In this document: positions 6,272 to 15,022 of the stretch, piece after piece
Numbering within the stretch: the stretch's first letter is position 1
Layout: each line of letters opens with the position of its first letter
NCBI GenBank assembly: GCA_951800155.1
Contig: CATOJL010000003.1
Location: 1 to 25,646 of the forward strand
Direction: 5' to 3'
DNA from: an uncultured Bacilli bacterium
GTDB lineage: Bacteria > Bacillota_I > Bacilli_A > RF39 > UBA660
DNA: 25,646 nt
Translations under genes and position numbers: made by a program
The notes under the pieces: generated by a model
What the model was told of the DNA's origin: nothing
The model's database searches: none
What the model saw: only the letters and a program-made list of their open reading frames with translations

Positions 6272-6787
6272 CTATTTTTTTCTTTTAAGAAGGAAAATAC
6301 AGAACAGGATCCCTCCAACGACTCCAACAATTCCTAATAAAAATATAAAATTTAATTGATCTCCTTGCACCTTTATTTTTAAAATCTCATCTTGTAAGGG
6401 AATCAATTCAAAAGAAGCAGATGAAAAAGAAATATTTTCCGCTCCTATTTTTACCTTCCCCCCTTTTTTTGCAGTTACTTTGAATGTTCCTATCTCAAAA
6501 GTTCCTTTTTTATTCTCATCTGTATACAAGCCAAAATGCCCTTCTTCTCCATCCCCTTCCCAAATAGAAGATGTCTTTATTTCATCAATGATTACTTTCT
6601 TATCCATAATTAAATGAAATTGTAAACCAGATATTTCTTCATCTGATGTTCCTGTAATTGTGCAAAGCATACTTTCTGCCACTTCTAATTCTTTCTCTTC
6701 ACAACTTACATTTACCTTTCCCTCCATCGCTTTTACAGAAAATGGAATACAAAAAAGAAAAAGGAAAAACACGATCTTATACTTCAA
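6272..6787 (-). CDS. Membrane-anchored surface protein with cohesin-like domain (TTG start)
   Basis: 171 residues with a signal peptide (1-20, ending SVKA), a beta-rich extracellular domain (~24-142), one membrane helix (~147-167) and a KRKK tail, so type-I topology with the domain outside. The domain has the rhythm of a cohesin or similar bacterial Ig-like fold: ISGLQFHLIMD...VIIDEIKTSSIW (strand pair), then GTFEIGTFKVTAKKGGKVKI and a final strand pair. No dockerin partner is visible nearby. The start is inferred: AGGAGTGA (6793-6800 on the minus strand) is 8 nt before a TTG at 6787. A longer reading from a TTG at 6841 lacks a ribosome binding site. Cohesin similarity is by pattern only. Confidence 0.65.
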   Translation of the reverse strand: MKYKIVFFLFLFCIPFSVKAMEGKVNVSCEEKELEVAESMLCTITGTSDEEISGLQFHLIMDKKVIIDEIKTSSIWEGDGEEGHFGLYTDENKKGTFEIGTFKVTAKKGGKVKIGAENISFSSASFELIPLQDEILKIKVQGDQLNFIFLLGIVGVVGGILFCIFLLKRKK

Positions 6788-6877
6788 TTTTTTCACTCCT
6801 ATCTTATAATAGAATATAGCACTTTTCTTCTTTGATAGCAATCATCTTTTACGAAAGAAATCATTGCATAAATAGAA

Positions 6878-7327
6878 CTACCTTTTCTTTTGATACAATT
6901 TATTTTTATCTTTTTGTAACTCTTTTTTGATATGCAGCTTCAATTGTTCCTCTGTGATTCCATACATTTTCTCTAAATAAAGTAAATTCCCATTTTGAAT
7001 AACTATATCTTTTGGATACGTAAGAATAGGAGATCTTATTATACAAATTTCTTCTTTTGCACAATCAACTAAAGCGAGTGGCCTTCCATCGAAATGGACT
7101 ACTTTGATTTCTTGCTTTTTCCAAGCATCTATCCCTTTATACCATTTTGTTATTCTTCCAAAACAATCCATCAAAAATGTTGTTTCCTTATAACCATTCA
7201 TGAATGGAATCATTACACATTCATTTTCATTCTCTATATTCATAAAGTAAACAAGTGCTTTTCCTCCTTGTTCTACAAGAGTCGCAAAAACATAATTTTT
7301 TATTACTATATCCATTGTTTTTTTCAT
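6878..7327 (-). CDS. Hypothetical protein, 149 residues
   Basis: I do not recognise this protein. It lacks signal peptide and membrane helices. The first half looks like beta strands (MDIVIKNYVFATLVEQGGKA, VYFMNIENENECVMIPF). A middle part contains FGRITKWYKGIDAWKKQEIK, and a C-terminal helix-rich basic segment ends KLYQKKR. AAGGGGGA directly upstream supports the ATG at 7327. An extended -10 (GTGGTAGAAT) lies 25 nt before the start, so it can be transcribed on its own. It lies 90 nt upstream of the cohesin-like gene on the same strand. Confidence 0.65.
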   Translation of the reverse strand: MKKTMDIVIKNYVFATLVEQGGKALVYFMNIENENECVMIPFMNGYKETTFLMDCFGRITKWYKGIDAWKKQEIKVVHFDGRPLALVDCAKEEICIIRSPILTYPKDIVIQNGNLLYLEKMYGITEEQLKLHIKKELQKDKNKLYQKKR

Positions 7328-7351
7328 AAATCCCCCTTTTTATATTGAAAT

Positions 7352-7357
7352 ATTCTA
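7352..7357 (-). promoter_or_regulatory. Extended -10 before the 149-residue gene
   Basis: GTGGTAGAAT on the minus strand, the same ten bases as the -10 region of the surface protein-sortase promoter. No clear -35. Confidence 0.4.
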
Positions 7358-7390
7358 CCACAATTTTAAAAAAAGGATAGTATCTTTCCC

Positions 7391-7408
7391 ATAAAATTTG
7401 AATTTTAT
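7391..7408 (-). terminator. Small palindrome after the symporter gene
   Basis: ATAAAATT/AATTTTAT with a TG loop, 6 nt after the symporter stop. It lacks a separate T-run, so termination may be weak. Confidence 0.35.
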
Positions 7409-7413
7409 AGCAC

Positions 7414-8709
7414 TTATTCCTCTAATGTAGAGTTATTTATTTTTAAAATTTTTTCCTTTAAGGCAAATAGAGCATGTAAATTGATGGCCATTAAAATTCC
7501 TACAAATAAATCCACCATATTCCACATAAATTTAGAAGAAATTAACGAACTAAATAAAATCATGAGCATTGTGATAAGAATAAGAGAAAATTTCTGTATT
7601 CTATAATGTTTTCTTAAAAGAAAACGTAAAGAGATTAAGGAATCATAATATCCAGTTAAAATCGTAGAAAAGGAGCATAAAAAGATAAATACAAACATCA
7701 AAAAGACACCTAAATTGGAAAAATGATAACCAAAAGCATGGGAAGCAACTTCAATTCCATTTACATCGAAAATCTGCAAATCTTTATAAGGAGATAAGAG
7801 TATAATAAATGCCGTAATGGTACATACAAGAAGCGTCGTAACGGAAACACCTAACATTTGAATATAGCCATCTTTTTTAGGACTCATAGAATTAGAGGCA
7901 GCGGATGTAATACTTCCTGTTCCCAGTCCAGCCTCAGAAGAGAAAATTCCTCTTTGAATTCCTATAATAAGGGTATATAGAAATCCAGAAAAGAAAGGAC
8001 GAAGAGAAAAGGCACTTTCTATAATTTGGAAAAGCATTTCTGGAACTTTATCAAAGTGGATCCCAATAACATAAGTACAAAGTCCTAAATAGAAGAATAA
8101 CATGAAAGGAACAATTTTCCCTGTAGCATTTGCTATTTTAAATACATCGCCAATAACAATAAAAAAAGTGAGTGCTGCAATAAGAAAACCCACTTCTAAT
8201 TTGGATAAAGGAAAGAGGATGATTGTTGCTTTTGTAATGGTATTCACTTGTATTCCTAAAAAGCCAAAAAGGAAACTTAAGATAATAAGGATGGCATATA
8301 AACTAGCCAATTTCTTATCTTTCAGTCCATCACGTATGTAATAGCTTGGTCCTCCTATGTATTCTTTCCCAAACTTCTTTTTATACAAAGAACCTAATAT
8401 TGTTTCTCCATAAGCTAGAGGTAAAGTAAGAAGACTAATTACCCATACCCAAAATATAGTTCCTGCCCCTCCTATATATATAGCAAGAGCAATGCCTGCA
8501 ATACTTCCTACTCCTATTCTTCCTGCTAAAGTTAAAAGAAGTGTTTTTAAAGGACTAATTCCATTTTCTGTTTTTTTATTTCCTTTAAAACTCCTTTTAT
8601 ATGAAGAAAGTTTAAATTGTGCGAATTTTAAATACTTAGTTAAATAAATACTTAATGCGATCATCCAAACAGATATAACTGCCCATAATACCTTTAATAT
8701 ATTCTCCAT
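7414..8709 (-). CDS. AGCS-family sodium/amino-acid (alanine/glycine) symporter
   Basis: A polytopic membrane carrier importing alanine, glycine or a similar amino acid with Na+. At 431 residues it is slightly short for the family (usually 440-490). Family signatures are present: GRIGVGSIAGIALAI (63-77), GGAGTIFWVWV, GGPSYYI, GIQRGIFSSEAGLGTGS and CSFSTILTGYYDSL. About ten hydrophobic segments are visible. The N-terminal part before the signature is compact. Its ATG (8709) follows AGGTG and lies 39 nt after the rsmA stop, so it is probably cotranscribed with rsmA. Substrate cannot be fixed from sequence; alanine or glycine is the family default. Confidence 0.9.
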   Translation of the reverse strand: MENILKVLWAVISVWMIALSIYLTKYLKFAQFKLSSYKRSFKGNKKTENGISPLKTLLLTLAGRIGVGSIAGIALAIYIGGAGTIFWVWVISLLTLPLAYGETILGSLYKKKFGKEYIGGPSYYIRDGLKDKKLASLYAILIILSFLFGFLGIQVNTITKATIILFPLSKLEVGFLIAALTFFIVIGDVFKIANATGKIVPFMLFFYLGLCTYVIGIHFDKVPEMLFQIIESAFSLRPFFSGFLYTLIIGIQRGIFSSEAGLGTGSITSAASNSMSPKKDGYIQMLGVSVTTLLVCTITAFIILLSPYKDLQIFDVNGIEVASHAFGYHFSNLGVFLMFVFIFLCSFSTILTGYYDSLISLRFLLRKHYRIQKFSLILITMLMILFSSLISSKFMWNMVDLFVGILMAINLHALFALKEKILKINNSTLEE

Positions 8710-8748
8710 AAAAAAACACCTACTCCATTCTATGAAGTAAATGATTTT

Positions 8749-9579
8749 TTATGATAAGGTATTCGCTATTTCAATGAAAACTTCTAAAGGCAATTCCTCC
8801 GCTCTAGAGGCAAGAGAAAATGCATTTTTTTGTAAAACTTTCTCTATTTTTTCTAAATCATATTCTTTTAAATTATTTTTAATTGTCTTTCTTTTTTGAC
8901 TAAAAGAATCACGAACCAATTTGAAAAATAGTTCCTCTTTCTTTAAAAAAGGTAATTTGTCTTTTCTTTTAAATTCAATAACGATACTATCTACATTCGG
9001 TTTAGGTAAGAATACATTTTTAGAAACTTGTATTACTTTTCGAACAGCAAAATAATAATTTAAGTATACAGTTAAAGAACCATAATCTTTTGACTTAGGT
9101 TTTGCTTTAAAACGATCCCCTACCTCTTTTTGTACCATAAAAACCATTTTCTCTGCAGGTACTTGTTCCTCAATAAATTTCACAAGAATTGGGGTTGTAA
9201 TATAATAAGGTAAATTTGCTACCACATAAAGTTTATTATAGGTATATTTTTCTAAATCTTTATTGATATCTCTTTTTAAAAAATCATCATACACAATATC
9301 TACATTCGAACAAGTACATAAATTTTCGTCTAAAATTGCTTTTAGAGAAGTATCAATTTCATAACATAAAACATTTTTAGCATATTTTGAAAGCTTATAT
9401 GTAAGTGATCCAGCTCCCGGACCTATTTCAATCACCATAGTATCTTTACTAAGTTCAATGTTTTTTAATATAGAATCAATGATATTTTCGTCGATAATAA
9501 AATTTTGACCAAACTTTTTTTTAAAAGAAAATGCATTTGTTTCTAATAATGTATGCATCTCTTTTGGAGAATATTTCAT
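8749..9579 (-). CDS. rsmA: 16S rRNA dimethyladenosine transferase RsmA (KsgA)
   Basis: Uses S-adenosylmethionine to dimethylate two adjacent adenines in the 3' hairpin of 16S rRNA, a late step of 30S ribosome assembly. Its 276 residues are typical. FGQNFI (23-28), SAM motif EIGPGAG (51-57), an acidic residue after strand 2 (YEID) and catalytic NLPYY (122-126) are intact, and the C-terminal helical domain is complete. Upstream in-frame codons back to 9624 are rejected: MKYSPKEMH is the natural N-terminus and GGTGATTC precedes its ATG. It has its own promoter overlapping the terminator of the upstream gene. In B. subtilis, rnmV sits immediately before it; here it does not. Confidence 0.96.
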   Translation of the reverse strand: MKYSPKEMHTLLETNAFSFKKKFGQNFIIDENIIDSILKNIELSKDTMVIEIGPGAGSLTYKLSKYAKNVLCYEIDTSLKAILDENLCTCSNVDIVYDDFLKRDINKDLEKYTYNKLYVVANLPYYITTPILVKFIEEQVPAEKMVFMVQKEVGDRFKAKPKSKDYGSLTVYLNYYFAVRKVIQVSKNVFLPKPNVDSIVIEFKRKDKLPFLKKEELFFKLVRDSFSQKRKTIKNNLKEYDLEKIEKVLQKNAFSLASRAEELPLEVFIEIANTLS

Positions 9580-9594
9580 AGAATCACCACGTTT

Positions 9595-9624
9595 ATTATA
9601 TCTTTTAAATACAGAAAAAAGCAA
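9595..9624 (-). promoter_or_regulatory. rsmA promoter
   Basis: TTGCTT (9619-9624), 18-nt spacer, TATAAT (9595-9600). The -35 lies inside the terminator hairpin of the preceding gene. Confidence 0.6.
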
Positions 9625-9636
9625 GCCTAACTTGCT
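9612..9636 (-). terminator. Terminator of the tatD-hydrolase operon
   Basis: Minus strand AGCAAG, loop TTAGG, CTTGCT, then TTTTTC. The loop holds the stop codon of the hydrolase gene (9627-9629). Confidence 0.75.
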
Positions 9637-10379
9637 CGAATTTTCTCAATATATGTATTTACTTTTTGTGACCAAGTCATACTAGCTGCATATTTTGAAT
9701 TCATTTCCTCAGCCGTAGTAAGACCATGATCATAATAATTATTTTTAATATTGGAAATAAACTTTTTAATTCCCTCTTCTATGCTTGAAAACGATAAGGC
9801 ACCATTAGAACCCATCATTCCCCCCACATTGTTCTTACTTTTTACTAAATTACTGCAAGAATAACTACACCCTGTTTCATGAAGAGAAATTGCGAGCGCT
9901 AAATAAGGATCAACACCATATTCAATTGCGTATTTCGCATAGTACTTTCCTGTTCCTGTTAATGTAGATTTTAAATTTTTATCTAACTTTTGGGTTAATT
10001 CATCCATTGTTAGGTTCTCATAAACTTCTACTCTTTGTGGTACAACTACTGTAGGCTTTTTTGTGTTTTTTGCCTCCTTTGTTCCTTTTAATATCACTTC
10101 TTGTGTCATTTCTTGAATAACAACATTACTACCTTCAATATCATAAACTAATCCATTTACGCCCTTCGTTTCTACTTTTGTTTTTCCTACTTCTAAAGTG
10201 GGATCATTTTTTATAATCGTTGTATACTCTATCACTGTGGCTACTACGCTCGTATCCCTTTTCAAATTTAAATTTTCATTTTCCAACGTTGTTGTTTTTT
10301 CTTTCCCTAAAGTAGGACATATTGTAATAAAAGCTAAACTAATCCATTTACCAAGTAATTCTAGTAAATAAAAGTTCAT
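9627..10379 (-). CDS. Secreted G5-domain protein with glucosaminidase-like (lysozyme fold) domain, YabE position
   Basis: A probable peptidoglycan hydrolase acting outside the membrane. The 250 residues begin with a weak hydrophobic segment (2-24, no clear cleavage site). A G5-like repeat follows (~45-102: TVIEYTTIIKNDPTLEVGKT ... KGVNGLVYD ... VILKGTKE), then a linker and a lysozyme-like domain (~125-250). That domain holds SLHETG (165-170, Glu168 as candidate acid), KSKNNVGGMMG, the EEGIKKFISNIKNNYYDHGL block and a C-terminal W-x-x-K-V-NTYI-KI motif, as in the glucosaminidase family. GAGGTGAA precedes the ATG. It follows tatD by 48 nt. B. subtilis yabE, at the same chromosomal place, pairs G5 with a 3D domain instead. 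Confidence 0.75.
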   Translation of the reverse strand: MNFYLLELLGKWISLAFITICPTLGKEKTTTLENENLNLKRDTSVVATVIEYTTIIKNDPTLEVGKTKVETKGVNGLVYDIEGSNVVIQEMTQEVILKGTKEAKNTKKPTVVVPQRVEVYENLTMDELTQKLDKNLKSTLTGTGKYYAKYAIEYGVDPYLALAISLHETGCSYSCSNLVKSKNNVGGMMGSNGALSFSSIEEGIKKFISNIKNNYYDHGLTTAEEMNSKYAASMTWSQKVNTYIEKIRAS

Positions 10380-10427
10380 AAATTCACCTCAATTTTATAC
10401 TTATGTACTATAAAAAGTGTAACACAA

Positions 10428-11198
10428 TCAAAGTGGTAAGTCAAATTGACGAATAGCATTCTCCATTGTAGCCTTTAAAACTTCTTCCTTCGATATATTT
10501 TTAATCGCACTGATTTCATCTGCAACATATGTAATATTATATGGTTCATTTTCTTCCCCACGATGTGGCTCTGGTGTTAAATAAGGACTATCTGTTTCTA
10601 ACAAAATCCGATCTAAAGGAAGTTCTTTTACAACCTCTTTTAACTTTTTACTATTCTTAAAAGTTACTACTCCCCCAATACCAAATTGAATATTATATTT
10701 TAAAAGTTGCTGAGCCACCTGTAAACTATAACTATAACAATGAAGTACCATTTTTAAATTAGGATAATCCTTTATGACTTCTAAAGTATCCTCTAAAGCA
10801 TCTCTTGAATGAATCACAACTGTTTTTTTGTATTTTGATGCTAAATCCAATTGCTTTTTAAAAACCTTTATCTGTTTTTCTCTTGTTTCTTTTGTATAAT
10901 GGTAATCTAACCCTATTTCCCCTATACCAACAATTTTTGGATTTTTTAAATTCTCCTCTAAAAAAGCTAAAAAAGTATCATTATAATTATCTATTTCTTC
11001 TGGATGAAATCCAATCACACCATAGATAGCCGAGTTGTCCTTTATTAATTCCAAGACATGCATCGAACTTTTGGCATCAACCCCTGCTGCTATCATTATA
11101 TTCTCTCCCATATGTTTTATGACTTTATCTATGTCTTTATATAAATATTCATCTAAATGACAGTGTGTATCAATTATTTTAATCTCCTCCTCATTCAT
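10428..11198 (-). CDS. tatD: TatD-family metal-dependent DNase
   Basis: A cytoplasmic TIM-barrel metal-dependent hydrolase with 3'-5' exonuclease or DNA-repair-type roles in characterised members. 256 residues. Metal and catalytic residues are in place: DTHCHLD (His12, His14), GEIGLDYH (Glu94), VIHSRDA (His130), LHCYS (His153), ETDSPYLTPEPHRG (Asp203). The ATG at 11198 has only a weak upstream site (GGAAA), while GAGGAGGAG lies inside codons 3-5; no in-frame ATG, GTG or TTG follows it before the motif, so 11198 is kept. First gene of an operon with the G5/glucosaminidase gene. Synteny supports the yabD-type subfamily. Confidence 0.92.
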   Translation of the reverse strand: MNEEEIKIIDTHCHLDEYLYKDIDKVIKHMGENIMIAAGVDAKSSMHVLELIKDNSAIYGVIGFHPEEIDNYNDTFLAFLEENLKNPKIVGIGEIGLDYHYTKETREKQIKVFKKQLDLASKYKKTVVIHSRDALEDTLEVIKDYPNLKMVLHCYSYSLQVAQQLLKYNIQFGIGGVVTFKNSKKLKEVVKELPLDRILLETDSPYLTPEPHRGEENEPYNITYVADEISAIKNISKEEVLKATMENAIRQFDLPL

Positions 11199-11525
11199 AA
11201 AATTTTATTTCCATTCTATATAAACATTATACCACGAATAAGGTTCTATTTTTTTATTATTTTCTTAAATAAGTTTAAAATTTTTTCAAAATTTATAGAT
11301 GTATCATTTTGTAAAAGAAAAATAGACTCCTATCTTACATTCTTATTTACACATTTTTATTAGATAGAAAGAAAAAATGTAAAACAAGTGTTTTCTCTAT
11401 TAAATGCAAGGCTTTTTACTGTGTCACTCATACACAAATTAAGCAAAGTGATCCTATTCTTTAAAAATAGGTTTCTAATAGCATTACCCCTATAAATCCA
11501 TTTTCTATATATAGAATACATTTCA
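11199..11525. other. Intergenic region, tatD upstream
   Basis: No convincing gene. It contains the tatD promoter near its left end. A 6-bp hairpin, CCTATT/AATAGG (11453-11458/11466-11471), lies in the middle, and a TGTGT...GACACA imperfect repeat lies around 11421-11435. The rest is AT-rich. Confidence 0.5.
11226..11231 (-). promoter_or_regulatory. tatD promoter (extended -10)
   Basis: TGGTATAAT on the minus strand, 27 nt before the tatD ATG. The -35 region is A-rich with no good match, so recognition probably relies on the extended -10. Confidence 0.6.
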
Positions 11526-11562
11526 AGCAAAAAAGACAAACATTCCTATTTGCCTTTTTTTA
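11526..11562. terminator. Terminator after the large surface protein
   Basis: AGACAAA (11534-11540) pairs with TTTGCCT (11549-11555), one G-T pair, 8-nt loop. The minus strand continues TTTTTTGC. The plus strand has a T-run too, so it can act both ways. Confidence 0.65.
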
Positions 11563-14205
11563 TTTTACTTCTACTTTTTGAACAAGTGTAACTTCGTTCT
11601 CATTTTTATCAAAAGCAACTATTTTTAATTCATACTCTCCAACTGGTAAAGTATAATTCTGTACTTTAATTGTTACTTTCTTTGGCATAGAATTATCGAT
11701 AATATACAATAGTTTACTTGGTAGAGAACCTGTTCCTGAAACCGATAATGTGACATCATTCGCCTCTATATTATAAAGTAATTCTTCATTAAATTCTATT
11801 TCAAAAAAGTTATTATTCGTAAATTTGAAATCTACAATTTCTAAAGTACTTTCAGATGTTGGTGGTTCTGTTTCTATATATTCTGGAATTTTATAATGAT
11901 CAACAAAACCGACACGATAATTTCCAACCTCATCAATAAATAATGCCCAAACCCTCGTATTTCTGGTTACAGTTACATTGCTTAAATCTAACGAAATTGT
12001 ATTCGATCCTGCATGCAATGCCTGTTCTTGACTATTAATCTTTCCAGTAATAACATCTGTTGCGAATGGAGTAGTTGTATTATAATCATAAATCCCACCA
12101 TTCCACTCATAAATTCCATAGTATACTGTTCCTGGTTCATCTGAATTAAATGTAAATTGTGCTGTTGTTTCTGAATCACGAATGACACCATCCACTGCAC
12201 CTGTAATGACTGGTGGATTCATATGCGTCACAAAACTTTTTTCGATTTTTTCATCATCAGATACTTGCACTCTTATTGTATATTCATTATCTTTATGTCC
12301 ATAATTATCTGGTATTACTATAATATAAGTTAATAAATCAGGACTTACATAGAAAGAAGCACCTTTCGTTGTTAAACTACTATCACTTGGACAATGAATT
12401 TCAAAATCTTCTAACGTTAATTCTTTCTCAGGGATACGATTTAATTTAAAGACAAAACGATTGCTAATTTCTTCTTTCGCATATACAATTTCATATTTAC
12501 TTTTTTCTACTTCTTTAATTTCACTTTCCAAAGTAAATGGTCCATTCACAGAAGACATATTCGAAAAATAACCTTCAATCACATAATATAAATGATATGA
12601 TTTCCCTGGTTCTAAATCTTTGATTGCTACTGTATTAAAGCCAACTTTTACTCGGTCAGATTTTCCTCGCTCTTTTATCTCAGATGCACTTATGGTACTT
12701 CTTGTTGTAGCTTCTTCTAAAAGATAGTAAATAGTTCCTCCTTCATCAACACCATATAATTTTAAATTCGCCTCTGTATCTGAAACTCTTTCTGTTACCA
12801 CATCTGTAACCGTTGGATTCGCATAATCTGTAGCAAAGTCTTCACTAATAATATTTCCATTCGGAAGCGTAATATAAAGTCCATAAGAATTGTTTTTATA
12901 ATAAGATGTTGTTAACGTATAAGTTTGATCGTCTTTGGTTGTTAAATGAAATAAACTAATGCTTTTCCCTGCGCCACAAATGACAGAAATATCATTTAAA
13001 TTTAGTTGTACTGGTTCACTTAAAGTAAACGTCACACTTCCTTGCGTTCTAGATTTTACATCAACAATTCGAATTTGTGATTCTTTACGAATTAGATAAT
13101 CTATATTCTCTGAAACTTCTGTTATTTGCGTTACTTCTGCATAAATTCTTGTATTATTCGCATTAATTTTTGTATTTGTAATAGTTCCATTTCCTGCTAC
13201 TAAAGTATTTTCGCCATCATTATGAAAATGTGTAATGGTATTTCCTCCACTAATCCGAATTGTACTACTTTTCGCATTGGTTAAATTAGTAACAGAAGCA
13301 TTTATGTTAATTTCTGTTCCCACTCCTACATTTTCAATAGAATCCACACTTTTGTTTACAGAAACAACACCACCTGTATTTAATGATACTCTTTCACTAG
13401 GAATATTTAAGACTACTTCCTCTGTAGCATGAACAGCAATACTTGAAACTTTTGTATCACTATTTATCTCTACATTACTACCAATAGATATATGATCCAC
13501 ACGACTTCCCTCAAAATTGATAGTAGCTCCTTCCAAGGCCTTATTTCTATTTTCAGAAACTCTCGCCTTCGCTGAAAAAGTACTTGCACTATTGGTCACT
13601 GTCATGCTTGCCATACTTGAATTCGTAATATCTAGTTGATACTTTGCTGGCTTTATTAAAGTGATACCTTTCTTTATTTTTATATTATCGAGAAGAATTT
13701 TTGTATTTTCTTCCACATCTGATGCAATCGTAATTGTATCATATTCTTTATTCATCACTTTATAGATACCATCTGTTAACATACTATTTGTAATTACTAA
13801 ATCTTTATCTTCTTCCTCTGGAACTTCTGGTTCTTCTGGTAAGATAGGCTTTTCTGGTACAGTTGGTTTTTCCTCTGGTTTTGTACTGCCTCCTGTGGAA
13901 GAACCTGGTTTTTTATTTCCAGATTGATTTGGATTTGAATGAGAAGAATTTTGATCAGAATCAGCTAGTATTTCTTCAGAATCATCTTGTTCTAGATCTA
14001 AATCATCATTATGATCATCTTTTATATTCTCTTCATCCAAATTGTCTTTTTGATCCTCTTTTTTATCATCCTTAATTTCTGGTTTTTGTTCTGATGGTTG
14101 TAACTCCTTTTTATCTTGATTGATATAGTAAGTAGCGATACCGCCTGTTACTCCACCAAATAAAAGAACAAATAGAAATATTTTAACCCATTTTGTATCT
14201 CTCAT
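11560..14205 (-). CDS. Large membrane-anchored surface protein with alternating modules
   Basis: 881 residues with no family I can name. One membrane segment (8-27) anchors an extracellular body. Next come a highly acidic Asp/Glu/Lys linker (31-82), a Ser/Gly/Asn stretch (84-108) and a Pro/Glu spacer (110-135) that probably crosses the cell wall. Residues ~137-370 are repetitive short beta strands rich in Thr, Ser, Asn and Ile, like a beta-helix. The rest is five modules in order A-B-A-B-A: A at ~376-461, 569-662, 786-881; B at ~463-562 and 663-775. B modules share NP(T/P)V and GT(I/V)YY; A modules share IVD/IVY then FTL/FKL/IEF. No LPXTG-like tail is present. GGGGGAAG precedes the ATG. A role in adhesion or wall architecture is inference. 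Confidence 0.7.
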   Translation of the reverse strand: MRDTKWVKIFLFVLLFGGVTGGIATYYINQDKKELQPSEQKPEIKDDKKEDQKDNLDEENIKDDHNDDLDLEQDDSEEILADSDQNSSHSNPNQSGNKKPGSSTGGSTKPEEKPTVPEKPILPEEPEVPEEEDKDLVITNSMLTDGIYKVMNKEYDTITIASDVEENTKILLDNIKIKKGITLIKPAKYQLDITNSSMASMTVTNSASTFSAKARVSENRNKALEGATINFEGSRVDHISIGSNVEINSDTKVSSIAVHATEEVVLNIPSERVSLNTGGVVSVNKSVDSIENVGVGTEININASVTNLTNAKSSTIRISGGNTITHFHNDGENTLVAGNGTITNTKINANNTRIYAEVTQITEVSENIDYLIRKESQIRIVDVKSRTQGSVTFTLSEPVQLNLNDISVICGAGKSISLFHLTTKDDQTYTLTTSYYKNNSYGLYITLPNGNIISEDFATDYANPTVTDVVTERVSDTEANLKLYGVDEGGTIYYLLEEATTRSTISASEIKERGKSDRVKVGFNTVAIKDLEPGKSYHLYYVIEGYFSNMSSVNGPFTLESEIKEVEKSKYEIVYAKEEISNRFVFKLNRIPEKELTLEDFEIHCPSDSSLTTKGASFYVSPDLLTYIIVIPDNYGHKDNEYTIRVQVSDDEKIEKSFVTHMNPPVITGAVDGVIRDSETTAQFTFNSDEPGTVYYGIYEWNGGIYDYNTTTPFATDVITGKINSQEQALHAGSNTISLDLSNVTVTRNTRVWALFIDEVGNYRVGFVDHYKIPEYIETEPPTSESTLEIVDFKFTNNNFFEIEFNEELLYNIEANDVTLSVSGTGSLPSKLLYIIDNSMPKKVTIKVQNYTLPVGEYELKIVAFDKNENEVTLVQKVEVK

Positions 14206-14238
14206 ACAAACTTCCCCCTTACTTCAATATTCGATATT

Positions 14239-14267
14239 ATTCTTTCACATTTTTAAAAAAATGTCAA
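14239..14267 (-). promoter_or_regulatory. Promoter of the large surface protein
   Basis: A perfect TTGACA (14262-14267), 17-nt spacer and AAGAAT (14239-14244), ~33 nt before the start codon. Confidence 0.6.
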
Positions 14268-14433
14268 GTAGATAAAATTTTTGTAAAGTTATACATTTCC
14301 TATTTTACACAACAGAATATATATGTTTACAAACCCTATAATTAACTTATGAAAATCTGCGAAAAAGGTTACTCATTCTTGAAATTCCCAATCCATTGAA
14401 TTCGCTAAATGGATTCCTTTATGGTGATCCATA

Positions 14434-14466
14434 CAATAAAAAACTAGAATGTTCCCCATTTTCTAG
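14434..14466 (-). terminator. Orphan terminator
   Basis: Minus strand CTAGAA, 11-nt loop, TTCTAG, then TTTTTTATTG. The nearest supported gene upstream on this strand ends ~590 nt away at 15058. Confidence 0.65.
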
Positions 14467-14902
14467 CCTCATAACACTTATTTCACTTCTTATATCACAC
14501 ACATGATGATGCATTTCTTTTCAAAATTTCTTCATTCTATGCAGAAACATTAGCCAAATTCTGTATTCTAAATAGAAGAAAAATCCATCTAGCAAATTAA
14601 CTGAATTCATTGTACCTTTTGGATAGAAAATAAAAAGTAGGACTATCTTTCGAAAAGAATAGATAGTAAAATCATTGCAACCCAAGTTTTCATGTTCAAG
14701 AATAAGTGGAAATAAAAAATCTCTTTTTTCCATTTTTTCACAAGTCTTCTAAACTTATATAAAAAGATTTCATATGAATAGAACAAGGAATAATAGTTCT
14801 AAAAGTTATTCAAAAAAGATTGTTCTTTTATATGATTATTTTCTACAAGTACTATAGATGTTTCCTATTATCGTTTATAAATTTTTTAAATCTTAACAGA
14901 CT

Positions 14903-15022
14903 ATGGTTATTATATTTTTAATAAAAGAAACCCAATCTGGATTTAAGGAGCACCTATTCGTAGATATTGATGGAAATCCACCAAATATTTTAATAACAAA
15001 AGAAAATGTAGATGAAAGATAG
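14903..15022 (+). pseudogene. Possible gene remnant, 39 codons
   Basis: The frame reads MVIIFLIKETQSGFKEHLF, then VDIDGNPPNILITKENVDER. The second half has the composition of a real soluble protein (DIDGNPP), unlike random AT-rich frames. No ribosome binding site and no neighbouring continuation were found. It may be the end of a lost gene, or chance. Confidence 0.2.

Noticed and set aside
14521..14733. 70-codon minus-strand open frame in the gene-poor stretch
   Set aside because: No ribosome binding site; composition typical of chance frames in AT-rich DNA; no domain or topology pattern.
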